A stretch of DNA of 64,000 nt from Liolophura sinensis (taxonomy: Eukaryota > Mollusca > Polyplacophora > Chitonida > Chitonidae): contig NC_088304.1 in the NCBI RefSeq assembly GCF_032854445.1, forward strand, positions 13,405,704 through 13,469,703, read 5' to 3'. The position numbers and the translations under genes are program-made. This document shows, piece after piece, positions 26,001 to 36,939 of the stretch (positions are counted from its first letter, which is position 1; every line of letters starts with the position of its first letter). A model generated the notes under the pieces. The model was not told the origin of the DNA and ran no database searches. It saw only the letters and a program-made list of their open reading frames with translations.

Positions 26001-28270
26001 GTAAACCCGGTACATACTGCTCACAGCGCACAGTTTTACTTAGAAGGCACAATTTTCCCCTGCTTGTGAGCGTCACCGTAAAGATGATCTTCACAATAAT
26101 TCTGGATTTTCTGGATAAATAGAAAAGGTTTATAAGCAATAAATACAGTTGAATGTATATATGTTTGTATGTATGTATGTCACATTACACAGACACCGAG
26201 CCAACCAGTCCCTTTTTCTTGCTCTAACCTCTCAGCGCTGAGCGCCATAGGAGGTATGTACCATTTTCAAGTCTTTGGTATAACCGAACCAAAGTTAATT
26301 CAACATAGAGACTCTATTAGACTAACAGGATATTATGTTGAATATGACATAATATTATATTATAAGAATGCTTTCTTATATAACTCAGACAACAGGCTTT
26401 GTGTTAAAATTAACAAATTTTTTTGAGTGAAAGATCTGATCATAGACGGGGATGCGGCGTTCTCTCTGCGGTTAACATCGAAATGTATCTTAATCCCAGG
26501 TTCTCCGTACAGACGGAACACTGATAAAGCTAGCTGAAGTGGCAAGAGAAAACTGTACACCTCTCAGAAATGCAGCGGTATTTTGTCCTGTATCATGCTG
26601 AAACAAGTATAATAAATGACATGCCAACATATGCTACCTCAAAAATTCGTGCATACTATGGTGTGACAGAGACGCAATTCAGCCGCATGCCTGTACCCTA
26701 TCACAGTGAGGAGTTAAGCTGCTTCAGCAGCCGGCAACTCCCCGTCTGCTTGTACAGTATTAGGCCTATACATCGATCGTCCGTCCCGTGACTCACTCCA
26801 TGCGGAGGGAAAGGGAGTTTCATCACTTTCAGCCACGCTGGAAGGTTTAACTCAGACAATGCGGGTATAGAGATGACAGATAGGGGACAGACAATGTAAC
26901 AACAATATGACGAACAATTAAACTATTTCGCAAAGAATAGACTTGGCATACATGTCCTTGATTGTCTAATGAGATGATGGCAGTAGACCGTGGCTACGTA
27001 CAACAGCAAGCGCACGCACTCATTGAAAACGCTCTGTTCTGTCATATAAAGTGTACCGGTAGGTCTTGTGTTTACGCTAATGCCTAAAATCACTGATTTA
27101 TTTTATTTATTTATTTGATTCGTGTTTTATGCCATACACCAGAATATTTCACTTATACGACGACGGCCAGCATTATGGTGCTATCCACTGATTTAGTATG
27201 ATAAAGTATGAATTATATGAGTGGTTATGAAATCCACGCCGGTTAAAAACGACACGTTATAAATACACGAAGGAATGGACATGTATATTAAAACTATGAC
27301 GTGAAGTTTTTTAATGTCGTTATCATAAATAGCTTTCCCTCTGTTTTACAAACGTAAGTCAAAACGGCTGATATACATGTATACCTTAATCCTTCTAAAA
27401 TTTGGGACAGATATTATGTTTCTTTAACAGCCTTTTTGGAAAAGTAAAGATATGAGTGTGTTGTTCATTTGATGGTCTAACTATGTGAGGAAAAAGAAAC
27501 TCAATATTTCAGCTGGATTTACATATATAGTGGCTAAAATGAGCTGACCAGGTGTTCCAAAAATTGGAAGAAGTAGGGTATATATATGTATATACTTATT
27601 TTACCGAAAGAATGAAATTCTAACGTATGTATTGCATTTTCAAATTCTTTGGAAGGTCCATGTACATGTTTGGCATGTATACAAGATTGCAATTTGCGTG
27701 CACTATAATATAACCTATATAGCTTATAACAGACATATACATAAATAAAGGCAGAACATCCATGGGTCCAGCTAGTATAACCAGTATAGGCCTGTACTAT
27801 ATAGTGTGACATCCTGCCGTTCCTGGAAAATCAGCTAAGCAGATTGGAATGCAGTTGTTACGTTGACATAATTATATACGTTGTCCCAGTTGTAATGTGT
27901 AAGGTGTTAAATCAAATTTTGTGAGAACAAATAGTCTTAGCAAGTGACGTTTTATCTACATGTTACATAAGGCTGTAACATCGCGTGACGTAAGTATTGT
28001 TGTCCACGTGTTTTTATTTGTGTTACCAAAATTTGAAAAACGAATGAAATTTTCATATATATTGACCGATGTACTATGTGAGGCAAGATTATAAACCTAC
28101 ACATAGATGTAACTTAGATCATGTTAAAATTTCTGACTAAAATATTTTGTGTATATGAATTAAAATCGAAGGTCAAGTATGTATTAAAGTTCTTGTTTCT
28201 ACTTACCAGAATATACAAACGCCGGGGAAACGAGTATACAAATCCACAGTAAACTTCTGACAACATCCAT
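16651..28270 (-). CDS. Single-CUB type I membrane protein (304 aa, five exons)
   Basis: Exons at 28207-28270, 20543-20744, 19236-19378, 18423-18479 and 16651-17099 join in frame with GT/AG borders to give 304 residues and a TAG stop. Order: signal peptide 1-21; one CUB domain about 22-130 (GVVESPAYPRPYP start, SFHSDLL near the end); a short Ser/Thr/Pro linker; a transmembrane helix about 167-191; a Cys-rich juxtamembrane stretch (PCCGC) that could be palmitoylated; a basic and then Ser/acidic tail of about 110 residues ending FIGVM. CUB domains bind protein ligands outside the cell. Only the second disulfide pair (Cys76, Cys96) is present; the usual first pair is missing. I do not recognise an orthologue. 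A receptor, co-receptor or adhesion role is inference only. The 7.5-kb first intron is full of repeats. Confidence 0.88.
17144..17470. repeat. Dispersed repeat in a CUB-gene intron
   Basis: The stretch ending in GGGAATTGGCCGTGCGATTA and TTGACCTGGAAGGTCC recurs at 22870-22915 with few changes. The plus-strand reading frame across it has no recognisable motif. Confidence 0.5.
17777..17938 (+). mobile_element. SINE family A, 5'-truncated, with TSD
   Basis: Body and tail at 17788-17927, flanked by AAAATGCAGTA (17777-17787) and AAAATGTAGTA (17928-17938), one mismatch. Confidence 0.88.
18423..18479 (-). CDS. CUB gene exon 4: linker
   Basis: A 57-base exon encoding ALRARLSQNPTTDEIKPA between the CUB domain and the membrane helix. 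Its phase (1 in, 1 out) fits both neighbours, so skipping it would keep the frame. Confidence 0.85.
18840..19050. repeat. Imperfect palindrome of ~200 bp
   Basis: Two arms of about 80 bases are centred near 18945. GGATACGGGAATATATGG on the left pairs with the complement of CCGTATATTTCCGTATACTG on the right. As a result both strands read similar short proteins. Arms agree at about 70%. It may be an old MITE between CUB-gene exons 3 and 4. Confidence 0.75.
19236..19378 (-). CDS. CUB gene exon 3: end of the CUB domain
   Basis: It encodes RELIRACGEQLPDPVYSAGP, then KILISFHSDLLKEGKGFRLH and VYHDQTP. The CG...P...S..ILISFHSD...GKGF pattern is typical of CUB C-termini. The acceptor is TTTCAG and the donor GTATAT. 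Confidence 0.93.
19978..20222 (+). mobile_element. SINE family A, near full length
   Basis: A diverged tRNA-like head (GTGGCTTAGGGGGCTAGCAC), AATGACCCAGGAGCCTG, body, and an AAATAAATAAAATAAAT tail. It lies in the CUB-gene intron between exons 2 and 3. Confidence 0.9.
20543..20744 (-). CDS. CUB gene exon 2: first two-thirds of the CUB domain
   Basis: It encodes ELGHEGRSSPGVVESPAYPR through ETEDCRDDYLLIRDPIT. The acceptor is TTTTAG and the donor GTGAGT. The position that usually holds Cys in the C-x-W strand reads SRYSW. Confidence 0.92.
21335..21470 (+). mobile_element. SINE family A, 5'-truncated
   Basis: It begins inside the body (GACAACCTGCGGATGGTTG) and ends in GAAATGAATAAAT. Confidence 0.85.
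21545..21755. mobile_element. Possible further tRNA-related SINE remnant
   Basis: The minus strand shows a B-box-like GGTCGTGGGTTCGAATCC at about 21597-21614. The plus strand ends in a SINE-A-like tail (GTATACGGCATAAAACACCC). The two are in opposite orientations, so this may be two overlapping remnants. Confidence 0.4.
22912..23187. mobile_element. MITE family M copy with internal duplication
   Basis: It starts inside the left arm (GTCTGAGTGATGCTAGAATG) and ends with the right terminal repeat. A 43-base stretch (GAATATTTATGGTAAATTAA...) is repeated in tandem inside it. Confidence 0.85.
23620..23878 (+). mobile_element. SINE family A, full length
   Basis: A tRNA-like head with A box (GTAGCTCGGTTAGC) and B box (GTGAGTTCAAGTCC), body, tail AAATAAACAAATAAAT. 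A reverse copy follows 90 bases later. Confidence 0.92.
23970..24225 (-). mobile_element. SINE family A, full length, reverse
   Basis: The tail (TTTATTTATTTTATTTCTG, complement) comes first and the head (GGGACCACATGGCTTAGTGG on the minus strand) last. With the copy at 23620 it forms a head-out inverted pair that could fold in RNA. Confidence 0.88.
24650..25630. repeat. Mosaic satellite of 27-bp and 62-bp units
   Basis: 24650-24850 has about six units of TATACTTTATGTGTATTCTT + CAGTGAT (27 bases). 25010-25255 has about four 62-base units mixing that motif with TTTACATGTAGTCTTCACTG + GTCTGCTACAC. 25360-25630 returns to 27-32-base units. All share GTGTATTCTTCAGTGAT. Confidence 0.92.
26205..26300 (-). 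mobile_element. SINE family C fragment
   Basis: CCAACCAGTCCCTTTTTCTT + GCTCTAACCTCTCAGCGCTG matches, in complement, the stretch at 35045-35105, and more loosely 5600-5700. Confidence 0.55.
26306..26436. mobile_element. MITE family M, right half
   Basis: It runs from ACTCTATTAGACTAACAGGA to the right terminal repeat (TTTTTTTGAGTG). It abuts the SINE C fragment. Confidence 0.8.
27098..27183 (-). mobile_element. SINE family A 3' fragment, reverse
   Basis: Only the tail and the neighbouring GCCAGCATTATGGTG block remain. Confidence 0.8.
28207..28270 (-). CDS. CUB gene exon 1: signal peptide
   Basis: ATG at 28270 gives MDVVRSLLWICILVSPAFVY and Ser, with an Arg at position 5 and then a hydrophobic core, a standard cleavable signal. 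It ends in phase 1 at GTAAGT. This start is chosen because it is the only one giving a signal peptide in phase with the CUB exon. Confidence 0.85.
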
Positions 28271-29722
28271 TTTGAATTTTGTCCTCTAAATACTGATGAA
28301 AAAACCGCAACACTGTACAAGTGTATACACTATCACTGTATCAAGCCGCTGGAGATTTCCACGTAATACAATATAGGCCTACTTCTCGGAGTTCTGGTAT
28401 ATTAACGAGTAGAATCGCTGCCCTTTGACACTTTTCTGGCTGAACCAGGAACAGGCGTCAGATTCTAATAATATGGTGAAGTTAGGCTTTCTCCTTGTCG
28501 TGGTCCAGGAACACTTATCTGACACATAGATTTCAATATACCGACCGGAAGAAGCGCGGAAACCAAGTCGACGATTCACTTCCCAGCGTGAGTGTACCAC
28601 GGGATGAAAGTTCCGGACCTCTCCACTCACAGCTGTGAGGCTCTTGTGTGAGGTCCTCGTCTATGATTGGCCGGTAGCTTTACGTCACGTCTGCCACCGC
28701 TATGCTCACCCAGATTTTGACGAACCCAGAGCGGGCTCCCTGAAATCCACACCGGCTATACACAAACCTCTGGACTTTCCGAGTTTTATATATATACGTA
28801 TACATTTGTGTGTATATATACATAATTACAGTGCATTACATTTCTCGATTCTGATACAATGCTGTATATGCTTCACAGATATAACTTCTACATGTACCCG
28901 GAATTGCTATGTGTAAAGGTATAAACACGTATGTTTTCGCTCATATCCTTAACTGTTACAGTACATGTGTTAGAAAGTAACTTTAATATTATTCACAGTG
29001 AGATGGATTTTAAATGTTTTTTGGACACTCAAATGATCTGTTTATAGTATCTATTGGACCATGTTGGAAACATAAGGACTAAACAAAGGCCAACAGAAAC
29101 CAAACAAAAAATCTTTCAAAATTCCGGTCGAAAAAGATAATATTTCTCCATTATATCAAATTCTTACATTTATAGTTCTGCCAAAGATCTTCCATGGCAG
29201 ACATCTATGTAAACTTTAACATATCACATCGATTAAGATGTAATAAGACAAAAAAGATTTGTAACAATTCTGCAGTATTAAGGATTTTCACAACCAGGGC
29301 ATGCGGATAAGCCGATCGTATAAAAAGCTAAGCATTAATATGAAATTAGGCGGAACTTCGATCGGCGTCCATGCCTCGTGCAAATTTCTCATAAAAAAAC
29401 ATGAATACAAACACCATAAATCAATAATAAACCTGGTACTTTCAAATTATAAAATTAAGCGAGGGTACCATGAAGGAAGTAATTTATTTTAGACACGAAT
29501 TATTTCTTAACAAATGCTCTCTTAAAACGCAAATGTTAAAATGTCCACAAGCCAGCATGTTCTACAATTGTTAAAAGTGCCATCATCTTAAACGGGAACA
29601 AAATATTATAATATTACTTTCCCACTATGACAAAATAAACCGCACTTTTTCTATTTTAATTTTCCACAAAGTTGATCATGCTCTACGATGCTTTAGTTTC
29701 GCAGTGGGACAAATTTAAACAT

Positions 29723-30150
29723 ACTACACTCAAAAAATTAATGTGTTAAATTTAATAGAAAGTTTGTTGTCTACGTGATACTACAATGTATTCCGCCGGC
29801 CGTAAGTGGAAAGGTCTTCCAGCAACCTGCAGATGGTCGAGGGTTCCCACCGGGCTCGGCCCGGTTTCCTTCATCCATAATGCTGGCCGCCGTCGTATAA
29901 GTGAAATATTCTTGAGTACGGAGTAAAACACCATTCAAATCAAATACAATGTATTCTGTTATTAGTAGCCTGTGTCGCATTCAATATAATATTCTGTTTG
30001 TCTAACAGAATGGTTGTGTTAAATTAACAGAGCATGTGTGTTATATTTAACAGAATAATCTGCTGCAACAACAGGATATATTCTAGCATTACTCAGATAA
30101 CAGAGATTCTGTTAAAAGTAACAGATTAATGTTTTTAATTGTTTTTAGTT
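29723..30150. mobile_element. MITE family M interrupted by a SINE
   Basis: The left terminal repeat (ACACTCAAAAAATTAATG) starts at about 29725 and the right arm ends near 30145. The SINE at 29794-29944 splits it. Removing the SINE and one target copy restores a normal-length MITE. Confidence 0.9.
29782..29956 (+). mobile_element. 5'-truncated SINE family A with 12-bp TSD inside a MITE
   Basis: SINE sequence 29794-29944 is bounded by exact TACAATGTATTC copies at 29782-29793 and 29945-29956. This dates the SINE after the MITE. Confidence 0.95.
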
Positions 30151-30174
30151 TTGCAGCACAACAAAGTTATATAC

Positions 30175-30420
30175 ACCAATATAGAGGGGGGCCTCCGTGG
30201 CTCAGTCGGTTAGCGCGCTAGCGCAGCGTAATGACCCAGGAGCCTCTCACCAATGCGGTCGCTGTGAGTTCAAGTACAGCTCATGCTGGCTTCCTCTCCG
30301 GCCGTAAGTGGGAAGGTCTGCCAGCAACCTGCGTGCTGGCCGCCGTCGTATAAGTGAAATATTCTTGAGTACGGCGTTAAAAAACACCAATCAAATAAAT
30401 CAAATCAAACCAATATAGAG
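30175..30420 (+). mobile_element. SINE family A, intact head and 12-bp TSD
   Basis: SINE at 30187-30408, from GGGCCTCCGTGGCTCAGTCG to AATAAATCAAATCAA. The pol III A box (TGGCTCAGTCGGTTAG) and B box (GTGAGTTCAAGTAC) are clear. ACCAATATAGAG flanks it at 30175-30186 and 30409-30420. The middle of the body has a short deletion. Confidence 0.95.
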
Positions 30421-30902
30421 AGTACAATTTTAGGCATATTGCTTTTACCTTTCTATTACCTTCCAGTATCACAATGTTAAATTCTAACGTTACCCATAAT
30501 GACAAATTTAAATTATCACATTTACTGCCATGCCATTCTGATAAAGTTTTTAAATAATGTTTCAAAATGTGGTAAGCTGGAAATATGTTTTAGTAAACTC
30601 ACAGTGTATCTGTCATTACATTTCCATGTAGATATGAAACAAACTTTATTATTCTTTATATCACCCACATTATGTATAATATAATTCTGGTTAGCTCCTA
30701 ATATCAGTGTAATGCTTCTCTGGGTATATAAAAAAAGGAAATTGACTTAAAAGGGATTCAGAATTTCCCCTGTGTTAAGTTATGCGCCGTATGATCGGAA
30801 AATACTCTGACTTGTAGCCAGCTAGGTCTGAAATATTTATTTAAGAGAATAAAGAATATTTCACTTATACGAAGGCTGCCAGCATTATTGTGAAAGGAAG
30901 AT

Positions 30903-31141
30903 CTGAAGTAACACCATCCGTTCAGTGTCACTAAAGTCCGATCTAATGGACGCTTGGTGTACTGGCTTGTAGCTAACTAGAGCTGGAGTAACACCATCCG
31001 TGCAATGTCACTGAAGTCAGATTTGATGGACCCTTGGTGTACTGGTTTGTAGCTAACTAGAGCTAGAGTAACACCATCCGTGCAATGTCACTGAAGTCAG
31101 ATCTAACAGACGCTTGGTGTACTGGCTTGTAGCTAACTAGC
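30903..31141. repeat. 80-81-bp tandem repeat, three copies
   Basis: Each unit contains GTAACACCATCCGTGCAATG and GTGTACTGGCTTGTAGCTAA. A reverse SINE A fragment (about 30835-30895) lies just before. Confidence 0.92.
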
Positions 31142-31204
31142 AGTATAAATATGACTTCTCTCCAGCTAATGCGTAGTAGTAAATGCGTAAGTCAAATCTA
31201 GGAG

Positions 31205-31435
31205 TCATATCTCAACCCAGGAGTCTCTCAGCAATGCAGTCGCTGTGAGTTCAAGTTCAGCTCATGCTGGCTTGCTCTCCGGCCGTAAGTGAGAAGGTCT
31301 TGCAGCAACCTGCGGATGGTGGTGGGTTTTCACCGGGCTGTGCCCGGTTTCCACCCACCATAATGCTGGCCGCCGTCGTATAAGTGGAGTATTCTTGAGT
31401 ACGGCGTAAAACAACAATCAAATAAATAAATAAAT
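31205..31435 (+). mobile_element. SINE family A, lacking the first ~55 bases
   Basis: It starts at CAACCCAGGAGTCTCTCAGC, keeps the B box (GTGAGTTCAAGTTC) and ends AAATAAATAAATAAAT. Confidence 0.92.
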
Positions 31436-31910
31436 ATATACCGACTTATACCTATACAAAGAAATACCTTTCCAAAAGACATGTATGTGTTGCTGATATA
31501 TCGGACATATGCTGCACTATTTTAGAAATTAATTCCGGTCCCATTTCCAATTAGCTTGCTCGTACGAATTTAGGAGGGGTGTTGTGAGAGGGTGTACAGT
31601 TTGATTAAAAAGTTTGGTAAATCATAAGGTTGCAGTGGCCATCCACAGTACAGAGATAGTTAATCGTCGGTAGCGATTTGCATATCAAAGACATCTACGA
31701 TAAATTTGTGCGTGAACTCTCCACAGTGTCTTTTACCTCGGCAATGAGTCAGTGCTCGGCAATAATTATATACCCACACAGTCATAGTTGTTACAGTATC
31801 ATAAATCTGGCCCTTTCCTTTGATTTAATGGCAAGATCTTAGCACTATCTTATTAGAGAATAAAAATTTGCATGACAGTGTCATTCATTCTACTTTATTT
31901 CGGTTTAGAG

Positions 31911-32171
31911 ATCAATATTTGAGGGGCCTCCGTGGCTCAGTCGGTTAGCGCGCTAACGCAGCGTAATGATTAAACAGGAGCCTCTCACCAGTGCGGTCGC
32001 TGTGAGTTCAAGTCCAGCTCATGCTGGCTTCCTCGCCGGCCGTAAGTGGGAAGGTCTGCCAGCCACCTGCGGATGGTCGTGGGTTTCCACCAACCATAAT
32101 GCTGTCCGCCGTCGTATAAGTGAAATATTCTTGAGTATGGCGTAAAACACCAATCAAATAAATCAATATTT
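31911..32171 (+). mobile_element. SINE family A, full length with 10-bp TSD
   Basis: SINE at 31921-32161 with intact A and B boxes. ATCAATATTT flanks it at 31911-31920 and 32162-32171. It is close to consensus, so likely a recent insertion. Confidence 0.94.
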
Positions 32172-32889
32172 AAACGTATCACATGACATGGTTTTACGAA
32201 CTACTCAATTAGGTGAGTTACCGGTATTTTCAGAATGCCTTGGTTTTTGTATTATAAGAAGAATCCTGATAGCTGTTATATGGTTTGACCTCTGTGATCA
32301 AGGATGAGTCACGGGACTGGCTTTTTTGGTGTGTAATTTAATGTGTACCAAATTGTGTACCTGTGATGCACATATTATTTACATCGCGCGCTACACTAGC
32401 ACATGTGTACCGTGTATGGGTACACATTTACTTTTTTAGACTGGCATTAAACCTATGCAGTAATTTCCCAAGATCCTCTCTTAATTGTATATGCTATAAA
32501 TAGAATAATCCTAAACAGAACTTGCTATATTCATGTAGACACTAATGTGCATTATATATATGATTATAAATTTCCTCGATTTCGTAGGCCTGAAGCACGA
32601 CTGAATCATCACACACTGTTAACTCCGGGTATAGGGCTATACATGTATGAGTATAGATGGAAACATTATCAGCTCGAGCGAAGAGTAAGAATTGACTTTG
32701 TATACAAGTGTGTAAATAATTATTTTGTGAGTAATGAATAATTGTCATCATTTGTTGTGCTAGCGCTGTGTGTATGTACTCATACTACTGCGTGCGGTGC
32801 TGACGAACTTAATTGATTTACAAAAAAATGACACGAAATTAGCGTCTATGCATTATTTTTTACGCGTCGGTTTAGATGTATGCTTTTTG

Positions 32890-32893
<4 letters not shown>

Positions 32894-32981
<88 letters not shown>

Positions 32982-33194
32982 TATTTAATTCTAGGTCCAC
33001 AAATGTATACAAGTATATAGGCTCAATAAACAGGCCACTACAAATATCTCCAGAAAATGTGTATTTATAAACGCCCTCGATTCATTGTATATACAGTGTG
33101 TGCATATTCACTTTTATTTCATGTATATATAGATTCTCTCAGTCCAGACGTTTGGCCAGTGTATAGATCTATAGTGCATAGATCAGTTTGACCA

Positions 33195-33263
<69 letters not shown>
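32894..33263. repeat. Element E copy 1, between two (TA)n runs
   Basis: A (TA)n run at 32894-32977, about 220 bases of unique sequence (TCTAGGTCCACAAATGTATA ... TTTGACCAGTG), then a second (TA)n run at 33197-33263. The unique part occurs again, inverted and nearly identical, at 40291-40510. No reading frame of note. Confidence 0.92.
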
Positions 33264-33264
<1 letters not shown>

Positions 33265-33784
33265 CACATGTAATTTCACATGTGCTGTCTTATATGCATG
33301 GCTATCTTATATCGATGTCGGGGGCGCCAGCGCCATGCCTATAAAAACTTGAATTCGCGCGTAGCTTGCGCCACCGATTGCCTTGTAAGTCGTTTAAGAC
33401 TTAAACGTAACTAGAGATTTGAACGATGAAGGCATGAGATTTATTTACATGTAAATCCACACACCACAAGTACATGTACATGAACGTCTTCACAAAACTA
33501 ACAATTTTACCACCACAATCTTCCCCTTTCAAGATCCTCCCTACCCCACCCCACCCGACCCCACAATATTAACACGACGTACACGATCGAATCCACAAAG
33601 CCATTCCTGTCTTACGTCACAGTATCAAAAATCTCATCACATTGCTTTCGGTGCTGGAAGTTGAATTTTGAATTTTTGGCATATTTATCTGCAAGATATC
33701 TGCAGAATGGCAGACTGTATTGTGAAGGAACCACTAATATCTGAGCAACACATGCATACTATTCCAGCCATATAGCGTGGGAAT

Positions 33785-34243
33785 ACTGTAAGGTTCTGAG
33801 AATATATCGTGGGTATGCTGTAAGGTTCTGAGAATATATCGCGGGAATGCTGTAAGGTTCTGAGAATATATCGTGGGTATGCTGTAAGATTCTGAGAATA
33901 TATCGCGGGAATGCTGTAAGGTTCTGGAAATATATCGCGGGAATGCTGTAAGGTTCTGAGAATATATCGTGGGAATGCTGTAAGGTTCTAAGAATATATC
34001 GTTGGAATGCTGTAAGGTTCTAAGAATATATCGTTGGAATGATGTAAGGTTCTGAGAATATATTGTGGAAATGTTGTAAGGTTCTGAGAATATATCGTGG
34101 GAATGCTGTAAGGTTCTGCTGTAAGGTTCTGCTGTAAGGTTCTGAGAATATATCGTGGGAATGCTGTAAGGTTCTGAGAATATATCGTGGGAATGCTGTA
34201 AGGTTCTGAGAATATATCGTTGGAATGCTGTAAGGTTCTGAGA
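33785..34243. repeat. 32-bp minisatellite, ~14 copies
   Basis: Unit GAATATATCGTGGGAATGCT + GTAAGGTTCTGA. Near 34117 two units are shortened to CTGTAAGGTTCTG. The long reverse-strand reading frames across it are repeat artefacts. Confidence 0.95.
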
Positions 34244-35039
34244 CATGATTTTGGTCGTTGTTTATACATTTGTGTTATTCCGTGCATTTTTATTCTTCCT
34301 GTCGCAAATTAAATGATGTCATCTATTTTTTGCCAAACTACAATGTAGACAGTCGCAATTTAGATTATGTGTATTTGCTGGGAAAATATATAAAGTTCAC
34401 ATAAACTGATTCTGATACAGGGTTACAGTTTCTATTTAACATACGAATATAGTGTACGATAATTCCCCACACAATTTACCTTGTTTGTATAGATGTTAAT
34501 AGCCCGGATGTTTATCAGCGCGTAAATAGACCTACCCTTACTATTGTCTCCGAGATAGTACGCACTAAACCCACACCTAGGCCTAACGATAGTATATATC
34601 ACTGGAAATTACTACATGTATAGTAGGATCATCGCCACACTGATAAACATTTAGCGTAAAATCCCCGACCCATCCTCGCATGTCAGTTGCACTGAAATTA
34701 CCCCTGTTACAACTTGGTGATTTCGAGAAAATTGGCAGTGGAGATAATTGCTGCTATAATGTCTTCATTATCTTTGTTCTGTTTAGTTCTCTGAAACTGA
34801 GAGCTAGATTTATGCGTATAGAGAGGGAAGGTGTAATGGCGGGGGGGGGGGATGCAGGGGTCATTAATGCACACTTGTCACATCTGTAACTTTACTCCTG
34901 TATATATATAAAGCTGTAGCCTGGTACAAAGCATACGCCTCAATAGTACATAGGTTGACCGCTTCGGGGGCCTAAGGGTCCGCCTGGAATTACGCCCGAA
35001 GACCTGAAATCAAGCCTGAGGCGGTTGTCACCAAAAATT

Positions 35040-35105
35040 TTTAAAATAATACTCTCGTCGCTCAGCACTGAGAAGTTAGAGCAAAGAAACAGGACTGGTT
35101 GGTCC
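35040..35105 (+). mobile_element. SINE family C tail region
   Basis: TCAGCACTGAGAAGTTAGAG + CAAAGAAACAGGACTGGTTG is the complement of 26205-26260. Upstream 34955-35035 may be the rest of this element. Confidence 0.5.
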
Positions 35106-35112
35106 GGGTCCA

Positions 35113-35212
35113 GAATAATGTGAATGTGTGCAATAACTGCGTGAATAATGTGACTGTGTGCAATAACTGCGTGAGTAATGTCGTTGTGTGCAACAACTGC
35201 GTGAATAATGTG
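35113..35212. repeat. 30-bp tandem repeat, about 3.5 copies
   Basis: Unit GTGAATAATGTGACTGTGTG + CAATAACTGC. It reads Cys-Asn-Asn-Cys-Val in one frame, without other coding signs. Confidence 0.9.
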
Positions 35213-35317
35213 ATTAAGTATGTTATTATCTCAAAATGTAAAGATTTCCCCGCTCTCGTAGCTTGTATAAGGACTTGGTGACAAAAAAAAACGGTCGACG
35301 ACGCTTGGGTGTTGTAA

Positions 35318-35532
35318 TGTCTGAAGTACTTATTTATTTATTTATTTGAGTGGTGTTTTACGCTGTACTCAAGAATATAAATATGACGGCGGCCAGCATA
35401 ATGGTGGGAGGAAACCGTGCAAAGCCCGGGAGAAACCCACGACCATCCGCAGGTTGCTGGCAGACCTTCCCACGTACAACCGGTGAGGAATTAAGCCAGC
35501 ATGAGCTGGACTTGAACTCACTGTCTGAAGTA
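35318..35532 (-). mobile_element. SINE family A, reverse, with 11-bp TSD
   Basis: SINE at 35329-35521, lacking the extreme head. TGTCTGAAGTA flanks it at 35318-35328 and 35522-35532. Confidence 0.93.
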
Positions 35533-36004
35533 AATAACAGCCGCTTCCTTATAGGCATTCTGTCAGCCATATCTGTGTCCGAATATTAAATTCATATCTA
35601 AAAATTGCAATCATATCTTTTGTGTGAGATCTTTTGTGTGCAGAAATATCTTTCACAGATTGAACTTTTAGCTGTTGTGTTGACCATAAAAACTTTGGTC
35701 ACAAAAGTAACCAACATTGTTTGGTTCGACAATGGAGGTATATATCGAGGTACCATACATATATACCTCCATGGTTGACAAGTACAAGTGACCTACAAGA
35801 CTTATGGTCAAAGGTCGTGTGACCAACTTTTTCTTTTGACCACATGACTTTGACCCTGTTTGTCTTGGTCAGTTAATGGGTGATCAACATTTATTTGGTC
35901 ACGTCGATCAACCTATTCCGACAGTGTTGTACTACACCAATATAGTGTGCATATCTGCATGTCACACGTGGAAAAGTTCGTCAGCAGCTAGCCAAAAGCC
36001 GATG

Positions 36005-36400
36005 GTTTTCACCTTGTACCCCGGTTTCCTCCACCTATATCGTATAAGTAAAAGGATCTTTACGTTTGCTGTAAACAAAGGTCAAATAAGTAAATAAATA
36101 AATAATCCCAAAACTATCAGTCGACGGAAAGGAGCAAAGTTTCGTGCACCATAAAAAACATAAGGGGTTAACTTTCATTAAGAAAAATATTTTCTAAGTG
36201 TATGAAGCTACAGATTATGTTACTTCTGTGTATGTCCTTAAACCAACAAAATGCTGCCATGGAAGAAAAGAATAAGTCTATCACACAACATGTTTTTTAT
36301 TTATTTATTTTATCGGTGTTTTACATCGTACTCAAGAATATTTCACTTATACGACGGTGGCCAGTATTATGGTAGGATGAAACCGAGCAGAACCCGGAAA
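36005..36400. mobile_element. Two SINE family A fragments
   Basis: A diverged plus-oriented tail at about 36005-36100 and a reverse-oriented 3' piece at about 36292-36400 (TTTATTTATTTTATCGGTG, then GCCAGTATTATGGTAGGATG). Confidence 0.75.
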
Positions 36401-36604
36401 AAACTTTCATTGACACTACAATGCAAACATTGTTCATATAAAGTGTTATGACCATGAAAGCAAACAGAATACAATAAAATTGCCGACCTAGCTGTACATA
36501 GTCTAAGAGCTACAATCTGTTCAATTTAGCATCATGCTACGTTTTCGTAGTGATGCCATGAAATAGAAACTCTCCCTCAAAGTTATATTTATCTTACATT
36601 TTTC

Positions 36605-36820
36605 TACACTCAAAAAAATAATCTGTTAAATTTAACAGAAATTCTGTTGTTTGAGTGATGTTAGAGTGTATTCTGTTACTATAACACAATATTCTGTCAT
36701 AATCAACATAACATCCTGTTAGTCTAATAATTTTTATGTTGAATTGATAGAATCCATGTGTCACATTTAACAGAATACTATCTTGCAATAGGAGATTTTT
36801 CTGTTAAATTAAACATATTA
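36605..36820. mobile_element. MITE family M copy
   Basis: The left end ACACTCAAAAAAATAATCTG is present; the right end is shortened and runs into an (ATT)n stretch near 36812-36830. Confidence 0.85.
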
Positions 36821-36939
36821 TTATTATTATTATTTTGGCGTCCTGTGAGAGATGTGAGGTACACATGACTTTATACTTTGTTATACAAACTCAGTCAGGC
36901 CTATCTGAAAATGACTCTCTACTTCCGCAGATATTATTT

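Larger units (their letters stand above)
20745..28206. other. CUB gene intron 1 (7.5 kb)
   Basis: No further in-phase exon was seen. It contains SINEs, MITE copies, and the 24.65-25.63-kb satellite, listed separately. The start at 28270 and the exon at 20744 share phase, so no extra coding exon is required. Confidence 0.6.

Noticed and set aside
30187-30260. tRNA-like sequence at SINE heads
   Set aside because: A and B boxes are present but the sequence cannot close a full cloverleaf and continues into the SINE body.
33734-34246. 170-residue reverse-strand frame
   Set aside because: It coincides with the 32-bp minisatellite; the peptide is only its translation in rotating frames.
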